DNA of 30,268 nt, from contig DBGFNI010000007.1 of NCBI GenBank assembly GCA_048527645.1, forward strand, positions 1 through 30,268, read 5' to 3'. Both the position numbers and the translations under genes were made by a program. The stretch comes from HGM12669 sp048527645. Its GTDB lineage: Bacteria > Bacillota > Clostridia > Oscillospirales > CAG-272. This document shows positions 22,270 to 29,744 of this stretch, in pieces. The first letter of the stretch is position 1; the number at the start of each line of letters is the position of its first letter. The notes beneath the pieces are model-generated. The model saw only the letters and a program-made list of their open reading frames with translations. It did no database searches and was not told the DNA's origin.

Positions 22270-24159
22270 TCAACGGAACTGGAAGGAGTACAGACTCGCA
22301 TCGCTCATCGTAAACTGCAGTTTGATGGTTCTGCCCTGCAAATCAGAGATGTTTTTATTGCCGAAGGTCACCAAACGGTCGGTGCTGTCGCCGAACAATT
22401 CCACCGATTCATAGCCGCTGATGACATTGTCGTTCTCATCCAATACCTTGACATACACATGGCCGGCTGCAGATGTCTTGAAATTCATATGCAGGGATTT
22501 TCCGGTAAAGGTGAATGCGTTTGTTGTCAGTGTTTTTTCATCATAACCTGCCTTGTAGCCGGCAAATCCGTCAACGCGGATGGTATAGCGGTACAGCTTG
22601 GTGGAATAGTAACTGCTGTCCGTGTTCTCCAGCGAATCGTGGAGCAGGTCGGTCCACTTTCCTTCAAAGGCATACATGGAAATTTCGTTGTCCGCGCCCT
22701 CGATTGCGCTCGGCGTCTCGATCATGCCGTAAGCAAAATAGCAGTCACCGTAAATCCAGTTGACGCCGTTTTCCGGTCCGGGTGCGCACCAAGCCTCGTT
22801 ATACTTGCGGAATGTCTTGGCATCGCGGCTGGTCATAAACAGCGTATCCGTTGTCGCCAGACCGTAACGGGTTGCATACTGCATCCGTGCCTGACGGAAA
22901 GACGCACCGGTCAGCTGGTCGTAGTTCTCCGTCCAGGAGGAGCGCTCAACATATCGGGTCGGGAAACCGACATAAATATTTCTGTTCCGGTAATACGGCT
23001 GAACGTTGTTGGTGTACATCTGGAACTGTACATCATCCGTATAGGCAAGATCGACCGGCGTTGACCACGCGAAAAAGTCCGGCGAGGTCGCCGTGCGGAT
23101 GGTACGGAAGTCGGAAAAGCCGTTCTTTGCCACCTTCCGGCGGAAATACAGATGATACAGTCCGTCCTTCTCACTGTAGAAACAGGTATTCACGCTGTCA
23201 TACTGTCCCACATCCGTTGCAAAGTTCATGCCGCGGTCATACCAACGGTAGCCGTCGGGCGAGGTGTAAATATGGAGCGAGCCGTAGCTGGACGGGCCGA
23301 GGTATTCGGCAACCGCCTTATATTTTTCCGTGCTCAGGCAATTGGGATTGGTATCCTTGAATACATAGAAATTGTCAAAGCCATAGCTGTCCTGCAAAAC
23401 AATGTTGTTCTGCTTGGAGCCGTTGTAGGTATGCAGTCCCAGCTTGGGCTTGGTCCAAGTCAAGCCGTCCGTGCTCTCCGCATAGCAGACCTTGAGGGTC
23501 GAGTTTGCCGTCTGACCGGCCGGGGGATTCAGAATGTTCTGATAATTCCATCCCAGATAATACATGCGGTAAATCTGCATCTCGTCATCCCAGAACAGCA
23601 CATGATAGTCGCTGGCGTCCCCTTCCCACGGGTCGTCAAAGGTCATCACACATTCCTGACGGGTAGGATTGTTCAGGGTCAGCGTCGCATCTGTTTTGGC
23701 GGTGTCTACAATATAGTCATCCCAGAACACCTGCAAATCCGAACCGATCTGCAGCACCTGCGCATCCGCAACCACCGGCTGCGGCTCAGCAGGCTGTTCT
23801 GCCGGCGCCGGAGTCGATGCCGCCGGCGCCGGAGCCTCGGCCTGCTCCTCTGTATTTGCGGCGTCCGCCTTCGGAGCGGGAGTATCCTGATCATCAGATG
23901 CAGCAGGAGCATCGGTCAAAAACGTCTGTTCATCGGCAATTGCCTGCATTGCAGCGGCTTTCACCTCTGTGCTCACTGTCTTCTGCTCAGCTGCGGTTTG
24001 CTGCTGTGCCGGTGCTGTCGCCTGCACTGCTTGGGGTTCCTGTGCGCGCATTGAGCCATCCCGTGCAGTCAGTGCGCACGGCAAGATGACTGCTGCTGCC
24101 AGAACCAGGCATGCGAGCATCAGCAGAATTTTTTGCATCCTCTTCTTTGTCGTATCCAT
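22270..24159 (-). CDS. Membrane-anchored GH43/GH32-like beta-propeller protein
   Basis: This gene encodes 629 residues. One N-terminal membrane segment (ILLMLACLVLAAAVILP, about 9-25) is followed by a long Ala/Pro/Gln/Glu-rich linker (about 35-145) that would span the wall. The body has five-bladed-propeller features: LQVFWDDYIVD, YRMYYLGWNY, CYAESTDGLTWTKPKLGL, IYTSPDGYRWYDRG, LYHLYFRR and IRTATSPDFFAWS. These resemble the GH32/43/68 superfamily and uncharacterised propeller glycosidases. A beta-sandwich of about 110 residues (SLHMNFKTSAAGHVYVKVLD) ends the protein. GGAGG is 6 bases before the ATG at 24159; the frame continuing to 24426 crosses the promoter and is rejected. It is the first gene of the operon. 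The substrate is unknown, and catalytic acids were not assigned. Confidence 0.78.
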   Translation of the reverse strand: MDTTKKRMQKILLMLACLVLAAAVILPCALTARDGSMRAQEPQAVQATAPAQQQTAAEQKTVSTEVKAAAMQAIADEQTFLTDAPAASDDQDTPAPKADAANTEEQAEAPAPAASTPAPAEQPAEPQPVVADAQVLQIGSDLQVFWDDYIVDTAKTDATLTLNNPTRQECVMTFDDPWEGDASDYHVLFWDDEMQIYRMYYLGWNYQNILNPPAGQTANSTLKVCYAESTDGLTWTKPKLGLHTYNGSKQNNIVLQDSYGFDNFYVFKDTNPNCLSTEKYKAVAEYLGPSSYGSLHIYTSPDGYRWYDRGMNFATDVGQYDSVNTCFYSEKDGLYHLYFRRKVAKNGFSDFRTIRTATSPDFFAWSTPVDLAYTDDVQFQMYTNNVQPYYRNRNIYVGFPTRYVERSSWTENYDQLTGASFRQARMQYATRYGLATTDTLFMTSRDAKTFRKYNEAWCAPGPENGVNWIYGDCYFAYGMIETPSAIEGADNEISMYAFEGKWTDLLHDSLENTDSSYYSTKLYRYTIRVDGFAGYKAGYDEKTLTTNAFTFTGKSLHMNFKTSAAGHVYVKVLDENDNVISGYESVELFGDSTDRLVTFGNKNISDLQGRTIKLQFTMSDASLYSFQFR

Positions 24160-24249
24160 TGTTTCCTCCAAAATACTTTTTCCAAGGGGTTTTATGTATC
24201 GCGTCAACTTTTTCAAAAATTTTATCAATTGATGAAAAACGTCACATTT

Positions 24250-24278
24250 ATTATACATGCCGGCAACAGTACTGTCAA
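24250..24278 (-). promoter_or_regulatory. Sigma-A promoter of the surface-protein operon
   Basis: On the minus strand, perfect TTGACA (complement of 24273-24278) and TATAAT (complement of 24250-24255) are 17 bp apart, leaving a leader of about 85 bases before the start at 24159. It serves the three surface genes down to 17359. Confidence 0.87.
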
Positions 24279-24396
24279 GCATTGCCAAAAGAAAATTCCG
24301 AGAGCACAGAAAAATCATTTTCACAAATGTCACATTTCTCCCCCGCCGATGCCGCCGCCCCGTCCCGACGCGCAAACGTGCCGAAAAAAAGAGAAA
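24279..24396. other. Gene-free stretch between promoter and fakA terminator
   Basis: No supported gene was seen between the surface-operon promoter and the terminator after fakA. The sequence is A-rich on the plus strand with no recognised operator. Confidence 0.4.
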
Positions 24397-24428
24397 AAAT
24401 GCCGCCCGATCATCATCGGGCGGCATTT
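24397..24428 (-). terminator. Terminator after fakA
   Basis: A perfect 14-bp stem AAATGCCGCCCGAT (24397-24410) with ATCGGGCGGCATTT (24415-24428) has a four-base loop. On the minus strand it is followed by a T run (complement of the A run at 24394-24399), as expected for the gene ending at 24464. Confidence 0.85.
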
Positions 24429-24463
24429 GCTGAGCCGTTCGTCGGAGACGGTGCTCCGATCGC

Positions 24464-26215
24464 TTATTCCACTACAAACAGGAACGGATAAACCTCCTGC
24501 TCCCCGCGCACAAAATATGCCTCCACATCCGGGCAGGATGTCTCCAGGTACTGCTCCAGCGTTTCCTGATCCGCCTGCGTCGCGTCCTTGCCCAAAAAGA
24601 CTGTCAGCATAAACACATCGTCGCCGCCGACACCCATTTTTTCAAGCAAGCCGCGCGCGGCATCCATCTTTTCCTTACAGGAAACCAGCATTTCCTTGCC
24701 GACAAATCCGATATAGTCGCCGTTTTCAATGTGCACACCGTTCAGGTCTGTCGAGCGCACCGCGGTGGAAACACTGCCGGTTCGCACACTGGACATCGCC
24801 TCGGTCAGCTGTGCCGCGATTTTATCCGGGTCGTCACATTGAAAATTCATCGAAGAAATCGCCGCATATCCCTGTCCCAGATCCTTGCTCTCAATGACAT
24901 GCACATCCGCCTGTTCATACATCTGCGCCGCCTGCTTGGCCGCCATGACAATATTGCCGTTGTTGGGGAAAACGAAAATATGCTCTGCCGGAATGGATGC
25001 AAATGCCTCCAAAAAGTCAGAAGCGGAAGGATTCTGCGTTTGCCCGCCGGGAACAATCGCGTCCACGCCCAGCTCGCAAAACAGCTCTGCAATCCCCGCA
25101 CCGGAGGCAACCGCCGCAACGCCGTATTTTTTCTGTGCGGCAACGGGCGCTTGCCGCAGCTGCGGCGCCGCGCTCTGCTCCTGCGTGATGCTCTCGTTAT
25201 GCTGCACGGACATATTCTCGATTTTCACCGTCAAAAACTCGCCGTACTGACGGCAGAATGCAAGCACCTTTTCCGGTGTTTTGGTGTGGACATGCAGCTT
25301 GATGATCGTGCCGGTCTTGAAGGCGACGATCGAATCGCCGATCTCTTGCAGGAAAGCCGTCACCGTCCCGACATCGAATGCCTCGGGATCGGTTTTTGCA
25401 TTTTGCAGCTGCAGCAGCAGCTCGGTGCAATAGCCGTAGGTCATCTCGCTGTCCGGGCCGAACGAGGCAAAATCAACCTGCTGCGCCTTCTGCTCCGGCG
25501 CCGGAATCGACTCGGTATCAATGTCCTCTCCCTGCAATACCTTATAAAAGCCTTCCATGATATAGAACAGCCCTGCGCCGCCGCTGTCGACAACGCCCGC
25601 TTCCTTCAGCACCGCCAGGATCTCCGGCGTGCGCTGCAAGGATGCGTACATCTCCTTGATCAGATCAGCGAACAGGCTGCGGATGGTGCTCTCTTCATTG
25701 AGATTGGCGGCAGCATAATCCACCGCTTCGCGCGCCACCGTCAGAATGGTGCCCTCCGTGGGCGTGATCACGGAAGCATACGCCTGCTTCACGCCCTCTT
25801 TCAGTGCGTTTGCAAGCTCCTTGGCGTCCACCTTTTCGTTCTGCGCCAAGCCGTTTGTCATGCCGGCGAAAAACTGGGACAGAATCACACCGGAATTGCC
25901 CCGCGCACCGAGCAACATTCCCTGCGACAGGGATTTCATGATCTCCGCCAAATTGGAGGTAGACATGCCCTCAAGTGCGGCAACGCCGCCCTCGATGGTC
26001 ATTCGCATGTTGTCGCCGGTATCGCCGTCCGGAACGGGAAATACGTTCAGATTGTTGACCTCCTGTGCATTGGAGCGCAGCTGCGCCGCGCCGCCACGCA
26101 CCATTTTTGCAAGCATTTCACCATCCAAAAATACATTTTTGCCGTCCGGCGCTTCTTTTTTTGAAGTCTGTGTTTCCGTTGGATTGGGATTTATGGTTTC
26201 GTTGTGTTCCATCAT
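24464..26215 (-). CDS. fakA: Fatty acid kinase catalytic subunit FakA (DAK/YloV family)
   Basis: This is a 583-residue protein of the DhaL-DAK-type kinase family. FakA phosphorylates fatty acids held by a FakB (DegV) partner to give acyl phosphate. The nucleotide/Mg site NVFPVPDGDTGDNM (57-70) and GARGNSGVILSQ (103-114) are textbook, followed by VVDSGGAGLFYIMEGF and a C-terminal domain with VFPNNGNIVMAAKQA. The N terminus has about 25 extra polar residues. The double ATG at 26215/26212 has only a weak AGGG site. It lies 58 bases after a degV gene and further downstream of plsY on the same strand, which strongly supports the fatty acid role over dihydroxyacetone phosphorylation. Confidence 0.92.
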   Translation of the reverse strand: MMEHNETINPNPTETQTSKKEAPDGKNVFLDGEMLAKMVRGGAAQLRSNAQEVNNLNVFPVPDGDTGDNMRMTIEGGVAALEGMSTSNLAEIMKSLSQGMLLGARGNSGVILSQFFAGMTNGLAQNEKVDAKELANALKEGVKQAYASVITPTEGTILTVAREAVDYAAANLNEESTIRSLFADLIKEMYASLQRTPEILAVLKEAGVVDSGGAGLFYIMEGFYKVLQGEDIDTESIPAPEQKAQQVDFASFGPDSEMTYGYCTELLLQLQNAKTDPEAFDVGTVTAFLQEIGDSIVAFKTGTIIKLHVHTKTPEKVLAFCRQYGEFLTVKIENMSVQHNESITQEQSAAPQLRQAPVAAQKKYGVAAVASGAGIAELFCELGVDAIVPGGQTQNPSASDFLEAFASIPAEHIFVFPNNGNIVMAAKQAAQMYEQADVHVIESKDLGQGYAAISSMNFQCDDPDKIAAQLTEAMSSVRTGSVSTAVRSTDLNGVHIENGDYIGFVGKEMLVSCKEKMDAARGLLEKMGVGGDDVFMLTVFLGKDATQADQETLEQYLETSCPDVEAYFVRGEQEVYPFLFVVE

Positions 26216-26273
26216 TGATTGACCCTACACTTTTTTATAGAATTTTTCCGGGCGCTGTCCCCGGCCATCGCGG

Positions 26274-27161
26274 TTACTCCTTGCGCTCATCGCCCCAGAA
26301 AAAGAGAGCGACCGTGCCGGGGCCGGTGTGGCTGCCGATGGTTGTACCGATGTAATTGATCTGCACCTTGCCGTTGAGTTTGGGAAAAGCAGCTTCTACC
26401 AAATCCGCAACCGCACGGGCGTCCTCATAGCACGCGGAATGGCAGATGTAGCACTTCCCGCTGTAATCCAGACCGTCCTGCGCATGCTCTTTCATCATCT
26501 CGACGATGCGGCTGATCACGCGCTTTTTCGGGCGGATCTTCTCCCGGGGGATCAGCCGTCCTGCATTGTCCATGTTCAGCAAGGGGCAAATCCCCAGCAT
26601 GCCGCCGATGGCGCCTGCCGTTTTGGAGATTCTGCCGCCTCTGACATAATATTTCAGATCCGTGGAGAAAAACCAGTGATGCAACCTCAGACGGTTCTCC
26701 TCGACCCACTTTGCCGTCTCTTCCAGACTCATACCGCTGTCGCGCAGATCGGCAATCCGATCCATCAGCAGACCGTAGCCTGACGACGCGCCCAGCGAAT
26801 CAATCACGATAATTTTCCGCTCCGGGTATGCTTTATGCACAATTTCCGCCGCGGCCTTTGCCGAGGTATAGGAGCCGGAGATGCCCGAGGACAGCGTGAT
26901 GTGCAAAACATCCTTGCCCTCTTTTGCAAACCGTGTGAAATGCTCCACATATTCTCCCGCGCTGACCTGCGAGGTCTTGGTATCGGCGTCGTTTGCCATC
27001 GCCTGATAAAAATCCTCAAAGGAGACGCTCTGTCCCAAGTCATCGGGATACTCAACGCCGTCCAGCATAAAGTGGAAGCAAACGTAAGCGATGTTCCGTC
27101 TCTCAAATTGTTCCCGCGGCAGATCCGCAGTCGAGCAGCAGCTCAGTACAAACTCATTCAT
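26274..27161 (-). CDS. DegV-family fatty-acid-binding protein (FakB-like)
   Basis: This 295-residue DegV-domain protein fits the family of lipid carriers that present a fatty acid carboxylate to FakA. The Ser/Thr ligand region near the N terminus (CCSTADL), the TSQVSAGEYVEHF segment, TLSSGISGSYTSA and GGRISKTAGAIG all fit the fold, as does the final TTIGSHTGPGTVALFFWG. AAAGGA precedes the ATG at 27161; the longer frame to 27197 adds 12 unsupported residues. The CCSTADL start, where many FakB have DSTADL, means the usual Asp is Cys here. It is the middle gene of plsY-degV-fakA. Confidence 0.9.
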   Translation of the reverse strand: MNEFVLSCCSTADLPREQFERRNIAYVCFHFMLDGVEYPDDLGQSVSFEDFYQAMANDADTKTSQVSAGEYVEHFTRFAKEGKDVLHITLSSGISGSYTSAKAAAEIVHKAYPERKIIVIDSLGASSGYGLLMDRIADLRDSGMSLEETAKWVEENRLRLHHWFFSTDLKYYVRGGRISKTAGAIGGMLGICPLLNMDNAGRLIPREKIRPKKRVISRIVEMMKEHAQDGLDYSGKCYICHSACYEDARAVADLVEAAFPKLNGKVQINYIGTTIGSHTGPGTVALFFWGDERKE

Positions 27162-27205
27162 CGGTTTTTTCCTTTCATCTTCTGTTATTTTTATCAAAAG
27201 GGTAT

Positions 27206-27934
27206 TTATGAACCGAGCGAGGACTTGTGTTCCTCCTCCGGCACTTCCAGTTCCTCCGGCAAATGCGCGCTGCCGTCATAATGCACATTGCTCCGAATGC
27301 GCTCCAGCTCCTTTTCCTTGCGCCACAAATAACTGAACCGAAGCTCCGTCCCCGCGCGCACGCGCCGGAAATTGACACGGTGACGCCAAATGATGGCAAC
27401 AGACGCCGCACACAGCACCAGCGCGCCGATATATTCCCCCGTCATAATTGCGTGCACCCAGGGGAAAAGCAGTGCAACGCCCACCGGCACAACAAAAAGG
27501 TAATCAATCACCAGCACCGCGACAATCGCCAGCGTCAGCATCACAAGAAAAACGCGCCAATCGGTGGCAAGAATCACGCCTGCCACACTCGCCAGCCCTT
27601 TTCCGCCGCGAAAATGCATATAAAACGGGAAAATATGTCCCAGAATACAAGCGGTTCCCGCGATTTCCCGCGCGTAGGTCAAGGTCGGAAAAAAGGCGCC
27701 CGCCAGCTGCACCGCTGCAAAAGCCTTGAAAATATCAAACAGTGCGCTCGCAACGCCAACCCCGGCGCCCATCGTGATAACGGCGTTGGACGCACCCGCG
27801 TTGCCCGACCCCTTTTGCCGGATGTCAAAGCCCCTTGCGCGGGCTATCAGATAGGAGGGGTTGATGCAGCCCGTGCCGTATCCCAACGCAGAGCACAGAA
27901 ACACGCACCATGCCAAAGCCGGAACAGAATTCAT
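27206..27934 (-). CDS. plsY: Glycerol-3-phosphate acyltransferase PlsY
   Basis: This 242-residue membrane enzyme acylates glycerol-3-phosphate using acyl phosphate. Diagnostic motifs are GSGNAGASNA, FRGGKGLA and the N-terminal CINPSYLIARARGFDIRQ (usually SxPxxyl...). It has about five or six hydrophobic segments. After the last membrane segment a charged tail of about 60 residues, not typical for PlsY, extends to SSLGS. AAAGGA and the ATG at 27934 set the start; the frame upstream to 27973 overlaps the promoter. First gene of the operon, it would use the acyl phosphate made by FakA with the DegV protein. Confidence 0.92.
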   Translation of the reverse strand: MNSVPALAWCVFLCSALGYGTGCINPSYLIARARGFDIRQKGSGNAGASNAVITMGAGVGVASALFDIFKAFAAVQLAGAFFPTLTYAREIAGTACILGHIFPFYMHFRGGKGLASVAGVILATDWRVFLVMLTLAIVAVLVIDYLFVVPVGVALLFPWVHAIMTGEYIGALVLCAASVAIIWRHRVNFRRVRAGTELRFSYLWRKEKELERIRSNVHYDGSAHLPEELEVPEEEHKSSLGS

Positions 27935-27969
27935 AGCATACCGATCCTTTCCATCACACATAATATATG

Positions 27970-27991
27970 TCAATTATCAATCAATTATCAA
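27970..27991 (-). promoter_or_regulatory. Tandem 11-bp repeat in the plsY promoter region
   Basis: On the minus strand TTGATAATTGA occurs twice head to tail with no gap (complement of 27970-27980 and 27981-27991), so the copies are one helical turn apart. TTGATA in the upstream copy, 18 bp before TATATT, would serve as the promoter -35. A repressor or activator site is plausible. Confidence 0.55.
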
Positions 27992-28028
27992 TTCCTGTCC
28001 GTCTGCCCGTGTGCAGCAGCCGGCAAGC

Positions 28029-29552
28029 CTACAAAAGCGGGGAGAACGCAGCGCCGAAGCTGCACAAAAGCCTGGTCAGCCAGTTCTGTTTCAGATCCTT
28101 CATATCCGTGCAGACGGCAAACAGCTCCTCAAAATCCTTCTTGATGTCAGGGATGCACGCCGTTTGCCACATCCAGACGCCGCACTCATAATGATGCACC
28201 AGACTACGGTAATCAAAATTGATCGAGCCGACAACGGCGCACGCATCGTCGCACAGCACCTGCTTTGCGTGAATAAAGCCCGGCGTGTACTCCAGAATCT
28301 TCACTCCCGCCTGCTGCAGCTTGGGATAATGGGAGCGCGTCATCAAAAACACGGTTTTTTTGTCCGGGATATGCGGCGTCACAATCCGCACGTCAACACC
28401 CCGTTGCGCCGCAGCGCACAACGCACCCTCAATCCGGCTGTCAATGATGAGATAGGGCGTGGTGATCCAGAGATACCGGCGCGCCTGCGAAATCATATGC
28501 AAATAAACATTTTCCGCAATGTATTCACGGTAGAACGGATGCGGCCCGTCACCGTAGGGAACCACAACTCCTGCGTCATCATACTGCGTGGCGCAACGGC
28601 GCAGATATCGCTCAAAGGGCGTGATAGAAAGCGTCTGATGGTCAAAATTCTGCAAAAACATCCGGGTCAGCCCGTCCGTTCCGCAGCCGCAGAGCTTAAC
28701 CATGGTATCCTTCCAGTGCCCGAACGGGTGGGTGTGATTGATATACTCGTCCGCCAGATTGATTCCCCCGGCATATCCGACCTTCCCGTCGATCACGATA
28801 ATTTTTCGGTGGTCGCGGTTGTTATGCATGGCGGTAACCACCGGGCGGAACGGATTGAATTTCCGGCAGTTGATGCCCATTCTCCGCAGCGTCAGATAAT
28901 AGTCCTTGTCCACCTTGCCGATCGATCCGATGTCATCGTACATAAAGCGGACCTCGACCCCCTGCGCCGCCTTTTGCTTGAGAATCTGCAAAATCGCATC
29001 CCACATCACGCCTTCTTCCACAATGAAAAACTCCATGAAGATAAAGCTCTCTGCGCGCGCCAGCTCCGTGAGCAAATCACGCCAAAAGGCTTCTCCGTCT
29101 GCAAAAAAGCGTGTCTGTGTCGCGGTGAACGCGCCCTGCCCCGTCGTGTTGCGGATATACGCTGCCTGTCCGGCGTACAGGCCGCCGTCCTTTTCCAGCA
29201 GAACATCCGCGCGGGGATCATGGCAGATGTGCCGTGCGCTCTCCTCCTGCACCTGCTTCATGAATACACGCTGACGGTGGGTCAGATGATTGTCCGCAAA
29301 GAAAATATACACCACGGTGCCGAGCAGAGGCGCCAGCAAAACGAGAATCAGCCACGGGATTTTTGACTCCGTTGTCATGTCGCGGTTGACAATCGTCAGC
29401 ACCACGATAACACTGAGCACTGTGAAAATAACATTGAACACCGTATAATAACTGTTCAGCCAAGTCAGTGCAGCAGCAAAAATCAGTACCTGCATCACAA
29501 CGGCAAGTGTGACAATGGTCATTCTGCCGAACAAGACCTTCAGATAACGCAT
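28029..29552 (-). CDS. cls: Cardiolipin synthase (phospholipase D type)
   Basis: This 507-residue membrane protein forms cardiolipin from two phosphatidylglycerol molecules. Two N-terminal membrane segments (about 11-30 and 40-57, with a third at 66-86) precede the two HKD motifs, H248-x-K250-x4-D255 (HRKIIVID) and H428-x-K430-x4-D435 (HAKQVLCD). Both are complete and each is followed by a Gly/Asn-rich GSINFDYRS or GGINLADEY segment. GGGAGG lies 7 bases before the ATG. Length and layout match the Firmicutes Cls family. Its promoter is at 29700-29728, and the leader holds a strong hairpin. Confidence 0.93.
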   Translation of the reverse strand: MRYLKVLFGRMTIVTLAVVMQVLIFAAALTWLNSYYTVFNVIFTVLSVIVVLTIVNRDMTTESKIPWLILVLLAPLLGTVVYIFFADNHLTHRQRVFMKQVQEESARHICHDPRADVLLEKDGGLYAGQAAYIRNTTGQGAFTATQTRFFADGEAFWRDLLTELARAESFIFMEFFIVEEGVMWDAILQILKQKAAQGVEVRFMYDDIGSIGKVDKDYYLTLRRMGINCRKFNPFRPVVTAMHNNRDHRKIIVIDGKVGYAGGINLADEYINHTHPFGHWKDTMVKLCGCGTDGLTRMFLQNFDHQTLSITPFERYLRRCATQYDDAGVVVPYGDGPHPFYREYIAENVYLHMISQARRYLWITTPYLIIDSRIEGALCAAAQRGVDVRIVTPHIPDKKTVFLMTRSHYPKLQQAGVKILEYTPGFIHAKQVLCDDACAVVGSINFDYRSLVHHYECGVWMWQTACIPDIKKDFEELFAVCTDMKDLKQNWLTRLLCSFGAAFSPLL

Positions 29553-29585
29553 GTCAATGCCTCCCGATCCTCTCTATACCATATA

Positions 29586-29622
29586 TGCCGGGCGTCCTTT
29601 TGAAGAACGCCCGGCATTTGTA
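29586..29622 (-). terminator. GC-rich hairpin in the cls leader
   Basis: ATGCCGGGCGTCC pairs with the complementary AGAACGCCCGGCAT (one bulge) around a short A/T loop. It has no T run on the minus strand. It may end the ferritin-like transcript or act inside the cls leader, since the cls promoter lies upstream of it. Confidence 0.5.
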
Positions 29623-29699
29623 AAAAGCTTATCCCGAAAGCTCAATACTACATAAAAACCAAAAGGATTCTTCAGAAAATCTTATATATTATCTGATTT

Positions 29700-29728
29700 A
29701 TTATATCACAAAGTTCCAAAGCAATCAA
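29700..29728 (-). promoter_or_regulatory. Sigma-A-type promoter of cls
   Basis: On the minus strand TTGATT (complement of 29723-29728) lies 17 bp before a perfect TATAAT (complement of 29700-29705), giving a leader of about 140 bases. The -35 begins 16 bases after the stop codon of the ferritin-like gene. Confidence 0.6.
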
Positions 29729-29744
29729 TGGTTTTTCAATATTT

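Noticed and set aside
20459..24159. Repeated LRR coding sequence considered as a DNA repeat or CRISPR-like array
   Set aside because: The periodicity of about 69 bases is that of protein LRR units with variable codons; no exact repeats with unique spacers are present.
24731..26164. 477-codon plus-strand frame opposite fakA
   Set aside because: The minus strand has all FakA motifs; the plus frame lacks a ribosome site and any known pattern.
27861..29366. 501-codon plus-strand frame opposite cls
   Set aside because: Both HKD motifs are on the minus strand; the plus frame is a shadow.
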